Source: Inia geoffrensis (lineage: Eukaryota > Chordata > Mammalia > Artiodactyla > Iniidae). Taken from it: a stretch of DNA of 64,000 bases. The notes under the pieces are model-generated. The model did not search any database, was not told where the DNA came from, and saw only the letters and a list, made by a program, of their open reading frames with translations. The position numbers were made by a program, and so were the translations under genes. Location of the stretch: contig JAZAQT010000526.1 of assembly GCA_036417435.1 (NCBI GenBank), positions 310,001 to 374,000 of the forward strand, written 5' to 3'. This document shows, piece after piece, positions 32,501 to 44,600 of the stretch (positions are counted from its first letter, which is position 1; each line of letters begins with the position of its first letter).

Positions 32501-35214
32501 AGACCTACTCCTTGCTCAACCAAATGGACTCTACACCCCGTATTCAAAACCCAGGAATATACCTGAGTATGAAGAAAATTAAAACCCATACATTTATAGG
32601 TCTCCATAAGAAAATCATTTGTGTACAGCAGCATACACACAGCAGTGTCAATAAGCTAAATCCCCTTATAAAAATAAATTTGAAAAACAAAACACAAGGA
32701 ATGTCAAATAGAGAGAAATTCTTAAATAAGTCCTTCAGGGCTTGTGAGGAATCTTGGATTTACCACCTCTACATCCACAGCTGTGGGAGAGATAAGGCTG
32801 GACACTTGGGGCTGATAGTATTGGTGAGGGAATGCAGACCCTTTGAGGTAATGGTGCATGGTTCCCATTCCACGGGTCCCAAATCTCCACGTTTAAGGGA
32901 TTTATCCTTCAGCTAAAATATGCATGGAAAACCCAGAATATGGTCCACGAAGTGATCAGGCATAATTTCTAAAACTCATCGCCATTTTCGCCCCCTGATA
33001 CTCGAGTTCGCCGTTCCAGATGCGATATTAACATTCTCCCCACTTGGAGAGTCAGTGCCTTTGACCTCTTGTTTGGCACAGTTTGCAATTTCTGTGGAAG
33101 ATGAACAGGAATAAGGAGAACCAATGAGCGGCTAACTCGATGTGTTTGGACGGGCACATTGAACTCTGATTTCCCTACAGGAAGAAGAATTCACCAAAGG
33201 CTCAGCGGGCCATGCCGGAACGAGATTAGGGCCTGAAGCAATTCTTCGGGTTTTCGGTCAGCTCACAAGAAAGCGAGTTGAGAAAAGGAGATCTTTGGCA
33301 CTGTAACTCACAATCCTGCAGAGTTCCAAATGACCCCTATCATCCAAAAATTTATTGAAGGAAGGCTGTGAAGAGGACTTGAACGCGACGCAGAATTGCA
33401 GAAAACAGATATCAGGGGGTAGATAAGAATTGCTCTGAAAGCGTAGGAAAAGAGGCAGCAGTTCGACAGTGATGCACTTGGCCAAAAAGGGCGTATGCGT
33501 TTTTTCCTGAATATATTCAGGAAAAAACGCATACGCCCTTTTTGGCCAACCAAGCAAGCCTGCAATGGAAATCCGCACTACAAGGAAGTCTCACTTCCCA
33601 CCGATCCAAAGGGCCGTCCGAAAAAAGTGTAAAATCCAGAGAGGCAGGACAGGCCGTGGAGAACCGGCAGCCTTGTTATGCTGATGGACGGGATGTAAAT
33701 TGCCAACAGCCACTCTGGAGAAGTGGATGGTGTTTCCTGGAACAAAGAAAAAACCAAGCTAGAGAGCCTAGGGCACTTCCACTTATGGTGCTATAGATTC
33801 GGAAAATTTAAATGAAAAAGACACAGCCACACCAAAGTTTGGGGCTGCTCTGTGTACGGGATCCTTGACTATGGTACAACTTTAATAGCCCAGAAAGAGA
33901 AAAATGGATATAGAAGTTGTGGTACATCCCTACAATGGAATATCACTCAACAATGAAATCCATGGCAACACACCAGTAGCAGCATAATGACAGGATTTAG
34001 TTATGATGATTCTAAGTGAAATAAGTCACACAGAAAAAGAAACATCATAAGATATCACTAATACCGGGAATGTAAACACGGCTACGTGTGAACTGCATTA
34101 CAAAACACAACAGAGTCTCACATTTACAAAAGAAACTTCTGCTTGCTTAAGGGGAAAGGAGAGTGGGGAGGCTGCATAAAACCAGAGGTTGACATTAGGA
34201 CAGATACCATTCCATAAGCCAAATATATATTAGACAAGACCTACTCCTTGCTCAACCAAATGGACTCTACACCCCGTATTCAAAACCCAGGAATATACCT
34301 GAGTATGAAGAAAATTAAAACCCATACATTTATAGGTCTCCATAAGAAAATCATTTGTGTACAGCAGCATACACACAGCAGTGTCAATAAGCTAAATCCC
34401 CTTATAAAAATAAATTTGAAAAACAAAACACAAGGAATGTCAAATAGAGAGAAATTCTTAAATAAGTCCTTCAGGGCTTGTGAGGAATCTTGGATTTACC
34501 ACCTCTACATCCACAGCTGTGGGAGAGATAAGGCTGGACACTTGGGGCTGATACTATTGGTGAGGGAATGCAGACCCTTTGAGGTAATGGTGCATGGTTC
34601 CCATTGCACGGGTCCCAAATATCCACGTTTAAGGGATTTATCCTTCAGCTAAAAATATGCATGGAAAACCCAGAATATGGTCCACGAAGTGATCAGGCAT
34701 AATTTCTAAAACTCATCGCAATTTTCGCCCCCTGGTACTCGAGTTCGCCGTTCCAGATGCGATATTAACATTCTCCCCACTTGGAGAGTCAGTGCCTTTG
34801 ACCTCTTGTTTGGCACAGTTTTCAATTTCTGTGGAAGATGAACAGGAATAAGGAGAACCAATGAGCGGGTAACTCGATGTGTTTGGATGGGCACATTGAA
34901 CTCTGATATCCCTACAGGAAGAAGAATTCACCAAAGGCTCTGTGTGCCATGCCGGAACGAGATTAAGGCCTGAAGCAATTCTTCGGGTTTGCGGTCAGCT
35001 CACAAGAAAGCGAGTTGAGAAAAGGAGATCTTTGGCACTGTAACTCACAATCCTGCAGAGTTCCAAATGACCCCTATCATCCAAAAATTTATTGAAGGAA
35101 GGCTGTGAAGAGGACTTGAACGCGACGCAGAATTGCAGAAAACAGATATCAGGGGGTAGATAAGAATTGCTCTGAAAGAGTAGGCAAAGAGGCAGCAGTT
35201 CGACAGTGATGCAC
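26534..35214 (+). repeat. Four-monomer higher-order repeat, copy 2, with one extra monomer (8,681 bp)
   Basis: Seen: monomers Q (26534), S (28270), E (30006), an extra P-like unit (31742) and P (33478-35214). Q, S and E match copy 1 at +6,945 bp, including the GAGCG dyad arm at 30006 and the rare ATTCTGCAG / AACGTGACG pair near 29840-29915. P matches its counterpart at +8,681 bp (five units plus one base), including the extra A near 34653 and TTTTCAATTTCTG near 34819. The extra monomer 31742-33477 begins P-like (AACTTCTGC near 32399, GTCAAATAG near 32703) but then reverts to consensus (GATACTCGAG near 32996), so it is a chimera. Confidence 0.85.
31742..33477 (+). repeat. Extra, chimeric monomer inserted in higher-order copy 2
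   Basis: Seen: this unit has no counterpart in copy 1. It shares the private change GATGGACGGG (near 31948) only with the next unit (near 33685), and the private CCCACGGATCC (near 31863), which creates a second BamHI-type GGATCC, only with the previous unit (near 30126). Its P-like features stop between about 32710 and 32990. Inference: product of unequal exchange, or conversion, between neighbouring units. Confidence 0.75.
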
Positions 35215-38200
35215 TTGGCCAAAAAGGGCGTATGCGTTTTTTCCTGAATAGATTCAGGAAAAAACGCATACGCCCTTTTTGGCCAACCAAGCAAGCCTGC
35301 AATGGAAATCCGCACTACAAGGAAGTCTCACTTCCCACCGATCCAAAGGGCCGTCCGAAAAAAGTGTAAAATCCAGAGAGGCAGGACAGGCCGTGGAGAA
35401 CCGGCAGCCTTGTTATGCTGATGGGCGGGATGTAAATTGCCAACAGCCACTCTGGAGAAGTGGATGGTGTTTCCTGGAACAAAGAAAAAAACAAGCTAGA
35501 GAGCCTAGGGCACTTCCACTTATGGTGCTATAGATTCGGAAAATTTAAATGAAAAAGACACAGCCACACCAAAGTTTGGGGCTGCTCTGTGTACGGGATC
35601 CTTGACTATGGTACAACTTTAATAGCCCAGAAAGAGAAAAATGGATATAGAAGTTGTGGTACATCCCTACAACGGAATATCACTCAACAATGAAATCAAT
35701 GGCAACAGACCAGTAGCAGCATAATGAGAGGATTTAGTTATGATGATTCTAAGTGAAATAAGTCACACAGAAAAAGAAACATCATAAGATATCACTAACA
35801 CCGGGAATGTAAACACGGCTACGTGTGAACTGCATTACAAAACACAACAGAGTCTCACATTTACAAAAGAAACTTATGCTTGCTTAAGGGGAAAGGAGAG
35901 TGGGGAGGCTGCATAAAACCAGAGGTTGACATTAGGACAGATACCATTCCATAAGCCAAATATATATTAGACAAGACCTACTCCTTGCTCAACGAAATGG
36001 ACTCAACACCCCGTATTCAAAACCTAGGAATATGCCTGACTATGAAGAAAATTAAAACCCATACATTTATAGGTCTCCATAAGAAAATCATTTGTGTACA
36101 GCACCATACACACAGCAGTGTCAATAAGCTAAATCCCCTTATAAAAATAAATTTGAAAAACAAAACACAAGGACTGTGAAATAGAGAGAAATTCTTAAAT
36201 AAGTCCTTCAGGGCTTGTGAGGAATCTTGGATTTACCACCTCTACATCCACAGCTGGGGGAGAGATAAGGCTGGACACTTGGGGCTGATACTATTGGTGA
36301 GGGAATGCAGACCCTTTGAGGTAATGGTGCATGGTTCCCATTCCACGGGTCCCAAATCTCCACGTTTAAGGGATTTATCCTTCAGCTAAAATATGCATGG
36401 AAAACCCAGAATATGGTCCACGAAGTGATCAGGCATAATTTCTAAAACTCATCGCCATTTTCGCCCCCTGATACTCGAGTTCGCCGTTCCAGATGCGATA
36501 TTAACATTCTCCCCACTTGGAGAGTCAGTGCCTTTGACCTCTTGTTTGGCACAGTTTGCAATTTCTGTGGAAGATGAACAGGAATAAGGAGAACCAATGA
36601 GCGGCTAACTCGATGTGTTTGGACGGGCACATTGAACTCTGATTTCCCTACAGGAAGAAGAATTCACCAAAGGCTCAGCGGGCCATGCCGGAACGAGATT
36701 AGGGCCTGAAGCAATTCTTCGGGTTTTCGGTCAGCTCACAAGAAAGCGAGTTGAGAAAAGGAGATCTTTGGCACTGTAACTCACAATCCTGCAGAGTTCC
36801 AAATGACCCCTATCATCCAAAAATTTATTGAAGGAAGGCTGTGAAGAGGACTTGAACGCGACGCAGAATTGCAGAAAACAGATATCAGGGGGTAGATAAG
36901 AATTGCTCTGAAAGAGTAGGCAAAGAGGCAGCAGTTCGACAGTGATGCACTTGGCCAAAAAGGGCGTATGCGTTTTTTCCTGAATATATTCAGGAAAAAA
37001 CGCATACGCCCTTTTTGGCCAACCAAGCAAGCCTGCAATGGAAATCCGCACTACAAGGAAGTCTCACTTCCCACCGATCCAAAGGGCCGTCCGAAAAAAG
37101 TGTAAAATCCAGAGAGGCAGGACAGGCCGTGGAGAACCGGCAGCCTTGTTATGCTGATGGGCGGGATGTAAATTGCCAACAGCCACTCTGGAGAAGTGGA
37201 TGGTGTTTCCTGGAACAAAGAAAAAACCAAGCTAGAGAGCCTAGGGCACTTCCACTTATGGTGCTATAGATTCGGAAAATTTAAATGAAAAAGACACAGC
37301 CACACCAAAGTTTGGGGCTGCTCTGTGTACGGGATCCTTGACTATGGTACAACTTTAATAGCCCAGAAAGAGAAAAATGGATATAGAAGTTGTGGTACAT
37401 CCCTACAACGGAATATCACTCAACAATGAAATCAATGGCAACAGACCAGTAGCAGCATAATGAGAGGATTTAGTTATGATGATTCTAAGTGAAATAAGTC
37501 ACACAGAAAAAGAAACATCATAAGATATCACTAACACCGGGAATGTAAACACGGCTACGTGTGAACTGCATTACAAAACACAACAGAGTCTCACATTTAC
37601 AAAAGAAACTTATGCTTAAGGGGAAAGGAGAGTGGGGAGGCTGCATAAAACCAGAGGTTGACATTAGGACAGATACCATTCCATAAGCCAAATATATATT
37701 AGACAAGACCTACTCCTTGCTCAACCAAATGGACTCTACACCCCAAATTCAAAACCCAGGAATATACCTGAGTATGAAGAAAATTAAAACCCATACATTT
37801 ATAGGTCTCCATAAGAAAATCATTTGTGTACAGCAGCATACACACATCAGTGTAAATAAGCTAAATCCATTTATAAAAATAAATTTGAAAAAGAAAACAC
37901 AAGGACTGTGAAATAGAGAGAAATTCTCAAATTAGACCTTCAGGGATTGTGAGAAATCTTGGATTTACCACTTCTACATCCGCAGCTGTGGGAGAGATAA
38001 GGCTGGACACTTGGGGCTGATACAATTGATGAGGGAATGCAGACCCTTTGAGGTAATGGTGCATGGTTCCCATTCCACGGGTCCCAAATCTCCACGTTTA
38101 AGGGATTTATCCTTCAGCTAAAATATGCATGGAAAACCCAGAATATGGTCCACGAAGTGATCAGGCATAATTTCTAAAACTCATCGCCATTTTCGCCCCC

Positions 38201-38682
38201 TGATACTCGAGTTCGCCGTTCCAGATGCGATATTAACATTCTCCCCACTTGGAGAGTCAGTGCCTTTGACCTCTTGTTTGGCACAGTTTGCAATTTCTGT
38301 GGAAGATGAACAGGAATAAGGAGAACCAATGAGCGGCTAACTCGATGTGTTTGGACGGGCACATTGAACTCTGATTTCCCTACAGGAAGAAGAATTCACC
38401 AAAGGCTCAGCGGGCCATGCCGGAACGAGATTAGGGCCTGAAGCAATTCTTCGGGTTTTCGGTCAGCTCACAAGAAAGCGAGTTGAGAAAAGGAGATCTT
38501 TGGCACTGTAACTCACAATCCTGCAGAGTTCCAAATGACCCCTATCATCCAAAAATTTATTGAAGGAAGGCTGTGAAGAGGACTTGAACGCGACGCAGAA
38601 TTGCAGAAAACAGATATCAGGGGGTAGATAAGAATCGCTCTGAAAGCGTAGGAAAAGAGGCAGCAGTTCGACAGTGATGCAC
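35215..38682 (+). repeat. Two Q-like monomers at the tetramer-to-dimer boundary; one has a 4-bp deletion
   Basis: Seen: 35215-36950 starts Q-like (ATAGAT dyad centre, CAACGGAAT near 35671, AACACCGGG near 35797) but continues E-like (CGTATTC near 36011), so it is chimeric. 36951-38682 is Q-like through 37740 (CCCAAATTC) and lacks one GCTT of a GCTTGCTT pair near 37614, giving the only 1,732-bp spacing in the window. A 62-codon minus-strand frame at 37518-37706 exists only because of this deletion and is not a gene. After 38683 the Q and P variants do not occur again. Confidence 0.8.
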
Positions 38683-41600
38683 TTGGCCAAAAAGGGCGTA
38701 TGCGTTTTTTCCTGAATATATTCAGGAAAAAACGCATACGCCCTTTTTGGCCAACCAAGCAAGCCTGCAATGGAAATCCGCACTACAAGGAAGTCTCACT
38801 TCCCACCGATCCAAAGGGCCGTCCGAAAAAAGTGTAAAATCCAGAGAGGCAGGACAGGCCGTGGAGAACCGGCAGCCTTGTTATGCTGATGGGCGGGATG
38901 TAAATTGCCAACAGCCACTCTGGAGAAGTGGATGGTGTTTCCTGGAACAAAGAAAAAACCAAGCTAGAGAGCCTAGGGCACTTCCACTTATGGTGCTATA
39001 GATTCGGAAAATTTAAATGAAAAAGACACAGCCACACCAAAGTTTGGGGCTGCTCTGTGTACGGGATCCTTGACTATGGTACAACTTTAATAGCCCAGAA
39101 AGAGAAAAATGGATATAGAAGTTGTGGTACATCCCTACAATGGAATATCACTCAACAATGAAATCCATGGCAACACACCAGTAGCAGCATAATGACAGGA
39201 TTTAGTTATGATGATTCTAAGTGAAATAAGTCACACAGAAAAAGAAACATCATAAGATATCACTAATACCGGGAATGTAAACACGGCTACGTGTGAACTG
39301 CATTACAAAACACAACAGAGTCTCACATTTACAAAAGAAACTTATGCTTGCTTAAGGGGAAAGGAGAGTGGGGAGGCTGCATAAAACCAGAGGTTCATAT
39401 TAGGACAGATACCATTCCATAAGCCAAATATATATTAGACAAGACCTACTCCTTGCTCAACGAAATGGACTCAACACCCCGTATTCAAAACCTAGGAATA
39501 TGCCTGACTATGAAGAAAATTAAAACCCATACATTTATAGGTCTCCATAAGAAAATCATTTGTGTACAGCACCATACACACAGCAGTGTCAATAAGCTAA
39601 ATCCCCTTATAAAAATAAATTTGAAAAACAAAACACAAGGACTGTGAAATAGAGAGAAATTCTTAAATAAGTCCTTCAGGGCTTGTGAGGAATCTTGGAT
39701 TTACCACCTCTACATCCACAGCTGGGGGAGAGATAAGGCTGGACACTTGGGGCTGATAGTATTGGTGAGGGAATGCAGACCCTTTGAGGTAATGGTGCAT
39801 GGTTCCCATTCCACGGGTCCCAAATCTCCACGTTTAAGGGATTTATCCTTCAGCTAAAATATGCATGGAAAGCCCAGAATATGGTCCACGAAGTGATCAG
39901 GCATAATTTCTAAAACTCATCGCCATTTTCGCCCCCTGATACTCGAGTTCGCCGTTCCAGATGCGATATTAACATTCTCCCCACTTGGAGAGTCAGTGCC
40001 TTTGACCTCTTGTTTGGCACAGTTTGCAATTTCTGTGGAAGATGAACAGGAATAAGGAGAACCAATGAGCGGCTAACTCGATGTGTTTGGACGGGCACAT
40101 TGAACTCTGATTTCCCTACAGGAAGAAGAATTCACCAAAGGCTCAGCGGGCCATGCCGGAACGAGATTAGGGCCTGAAGCAATTCCTCGGGTTTTCGGTC
40201 AGCTCACAAGAAAGCGAGTTGAGAAAAGGAGATCTTTGGCACTGTAACTCACAATCCTGCAGAGTTCCAAATGACCCCTATCATCCAAAAATTTATTGAA
40301 GGAAGGCTGTGAAGAGGACTTGAACGCGACGCAGAATTGCAGAAAACAGACATCAGGGGGTAGATAAGAATTGCTCTGAAAGCGTAGGAAAAGAGGCAGC
40401 AGTTCGACAGTGATGCACTTGGCCAAAAAGGGCGTATGCGTTTTTTCCTGAATATATTCAGGAAAAAACGCATACGCCCTTTTTGGCCAACCAAGCAAGC
40501 CTGCAATGGAAATCCGCACTACAAGGAAGTCTCACTTCCCACCGATCCAAAGGGCCGTCCGAAAAAAGTGTAAAATCCAGAGAGGCAGGACAGGCCGTGG
40601 AGAACCGGCAGCCTTGTTATGCTGATGGGCGGGATGTAAATTGCCAACAGCCACTCTGGAGAAGTGGATGGTGTTTCCTGGAACAAAGAAAAAACCAAGC
40701 TAGAGAGCCTAGGGCACTTCCACTTATGGTGCTATAGATTCGGAAAATTTAAATGAAAAAGACACAGCCACACCAAAGTTTGGGGCTGCTCTGTGTACGG
40801 GATCCTTGACTATGGTACAACTTTAATAGCCCAGAAAGAGAAAAATGGATATAGAAGTTGTGGTACATCCCTACAATGGAATATCACTCAACAATGAAAT
40901 CCATGGCAACACACCAGTAGCAGCATAATGACAGGATTTAGTTATGATGATTCTAAGTGAAATAAGTCACACAGAAAAAGAAACATCATAAGATATCACT
41001 AATACCGGGAATGTAAACACGGCTACGTGTGAACTGCATTACAAAACACAACAGAGTCTCACATTTACAAAAGAAACTTATGCTTGCTTAAGGGGAAAGG
41101 AGAGTGGGGAGGCTGCATAAAACCAGAGGTTCACATTAGGACAGATACCATTCCATAAGCCAAATATATATTAGACAAGACCTACTCCTTGCTCAACGAA
41201 ATGGACTCAACACCCCGTATTCAAAACCTTGGAATATGCCTGACTATGAAGAAAATTAAAACCCATACATTTATAGGTCTCCATAAGAAAATCATTTGTG
41301 TACAGCACCATACACACAGCAGTGTCAATAAGCTAAATCCCCTTATAAAAATAAATTTGAAAAACAAAACACAAGGACTGTGAAATAGAGAGAAATTCTT
41401 AAATAAGTCCTTCAGGCCTTGTGAGGAATCTTGGATTTACCACCTCTACATCCACAGCTGGGGGAGAGATAAGGCTGGACACTTGGGGCTGATAGTATTG
41501 GTGAGGGAATGCAGACCCTTTGAGGTAATGGTGCATGGTTCCCATTCCACGGGTCCCAAATCTCCACGTTTAAGGGATTTATCCTTCAGCTAAAATATGC

Positions 41601-44600
41601 ATGGAAAACCCAGAATATGGTCCACGAAGTGATCAGGCATAATTTCTAAAACTCATCGCCATTTTCGCCCCCTGATACTCGAGTTCGCCGTTCCAGATGC
41701 GATATTAACATTCTCCCCACTTGGAGAGTCAGTGCCTTTGACCTCTTGTTTGGCACAGTTTGCAATTTCTGTGGAAGATGAACAGGAATAAGGAGAACCA
41801 ATGAGCGGCTAACTCGATGTGTTTGGACGGGCACATTGAACTCTGATTTCCCTACAGGAAGAAGAATTCACCAAAGGCTCAGCGGGCCATGCCGGAACGA
41901 GATTAGGGCCTGAAGCAATTCTTCGGGTTTTCGGTCAGCTCACAAGAAAGCGAGTTGAGAAAAGGAGATCTTTGGCACTGTAACTCACAATCCTGCAGAG
42001 TTCCAAATGACCCCTATCATCCAAAAATTTATTGAAGGAAGGCTGTGAAGAGGACTTGAACGCGACGCAGAATTGCAGAAAACAGATATCAGGGGGTAGA
42101 TAAGAATCGCTCTGAAAGCGTAGGAAAAGAGGCAGCAGTTCGACAGTGATGCACTTGGCCAAAAAGGGCGTATGCGTTTTTTCCTGAATATATTCAGGAA
42201 AAAACGCATACGCCCTTTTTGGCCAACCAAGCAAGCCTGCAATGGAAATCCGCACTACAAGGAAGTCTCACTTCCCACCGATCCAAAGGGCCGTCCGAAA
42301 AAAGTGTAAAATCCAGAGAGGCAGGACAGGCCGTGGAGAACCGGCAGCCTTGTTATGCTGATGGGCGGGATGTAAATTGCCAACAGCCACTCTGGAGAAG
42401 TGGATGGTGTTTCCTGGAACAAAGAAAAAACCAAGCTAGAGAGCCTAGGGCACTTCCACTTATGGTGCTATAGATTCGGAAAATTTAAATGAAAAAGACA
42501 CAGCCACACCAAAGTTTGGGGCTGCTCTGTGTACGGGATCCTTGACTATGGTACAACTTTAATAGCCCAGAAAGAGAAAAATGGATATAGAAGTTGTGGT
42601 ACATCCCTACAATGGAATATCACTCAACAATGAAATCCATGGCAACACACCAGTAGCAGCATAATGACAGGATTTAGTTATGATGATTCTAAGTGAAATA
42701 AGTCACACAGAAAAAGAAACATCATAAGATATCACTAATACCGGGAATGTAAACACGGCTACGTGTGAACTGCATTACAAAACACAACAGAGTCTCACAT
42801 TTACAAAAGAAACTTATGCTTGCTTAAGGGGAAAGGAGAGTGGGGAGGCTGCATAAAACCAGAGGTTCATATTAGGACAGATACCATTCCATAAGCCAAA
42901 TATATATTAGACAAGACCTACTCCTTGCTCAACGAAATGGACTCAACACCCCGTATTCAAAACCTAGGAATATGCCTGACTATGAAGAAAATTAAAACCC
43001 ATACATTTATAGGTCTCCATAAGAAAATCATTTGTGTACAGCACCATACACACAGCAGTGTCAATAAGCTAAATCCCCTTATAAAAATAAATTTGAAAAA
43101 CAAAACACAAGGACTGTGAAATAGAGAGAAATTCTTAAATAAGTCCTTCAGGGCTTGTGAGGAATCTTGGATTTACCACCTCTACATCCACAGCTGGGGG
43201 AGAGATAAGGCTGGACACTTGGGGCTGATACTATTGGTGAGGGAATGCAGACCCTTTGAGGTAATGGTGCATGGTTCCCATTCCACGGGTCCCAAATCTC
43301 CACGTTTAAGGGATTTATCCTTCAGCTAAAATATGCATGGAAAGCCCAGAATATGGTCCACGAAGTGATCAGGCATAATTTCTAAAACTCATCGCCATTT
43401 TCGCCCCCTGATACTCGAGTTCGCCGTTCCAGATGCGATATTAACATTCTCCCCACTTGGAGAGTCAGTGCCTTTGACCTCTTGTTTGGCACAGTTTGCA
43501 ATTTCTGTGGAAGATGAACAGGAATAAGGAGAACCAATGAGCGGCTAACTCGATGTGTTTGGACGGGCACATTGAACTCTGATTTCCCTACAGGAAGAAG
43601 AATTCACCAAAGGCTCAGCGGGCCATGCCGGAACGAGATTAGGGCCTGAAGCAATTCCTCGGGTTTTCGGTCAGCTCACAAGAAAGCGAGTTGAGAAAAG
43701 GAGATCTTTGGCACTGTAACTCACAATCCTGCAGAGTTCCAAATGACCCCTATCATCCAAAAATTTATTGAAGGAAGGCTGTGAAGAGGACTTGAACGCG
43801 ACGCAGAATTGCAGAAAACAGACATCAGGGGGTAGATAAGAATTGCTCTGAAAGCGTAGGAAAAGAGGCAGCAGTTCGACAGTGATGCACTTGGCCAAAA
43901 AGGGCGTATGCGTTTTTTCCTGAATATATTCAGGAAAAAACGCATACGCCCTTTTTGGCCAACCAAGCAAGCCTGCAATGGAAATCCGCACTACAAGGAA
44001 GTCTCACTTCCCACCGATCCAAAGGGCCGTCCGAAAAAAGTGTAAAATCCAGAGAGGCAGGACAGGCCGTGGAGAACCGGCAGCCTTGTTATGCTGATGG
44101 GCGGGATGTAAATTGCCAACAGCCACTCTGGAGAAGTGGATGGTGTTTCCTGGAACAAAGAAAAAACCAAGCTAGAGAGCCTAGGGCACTTCCACTTATG
44201 GTGCTATAGATTCGGAAAATTTAAATGAAAAAGACACAGCCACACCAAAGTTTGGGGCTGCTCTGTGTACGGGATCCTTGACTATGGTACAACTTTAATA
44301 GCCCAGAAAGAGAAAAATGGATATAGAAGTTGTGGTACATCCCTACAATGGAATATCACTCAACAATGAAATCCATGGCAACACACCAGTAGCAGCATAA
44401 TGACAGGATTTAGTTATGATGATTCTAAGTGAAATAAGTCACACAGAAAAAGAAACATCATAAGATATCACTAATACCGGGAATGTAAACACGGCTACGT
44501 GTGAACTGCATTACAAAACACAACAGAGTCTCACATTTACAAAAGAAACTTATGCTTGCTTAAGGGGAAAGGAGAGTGGGGAGGCTGCATAAAACCAGAG

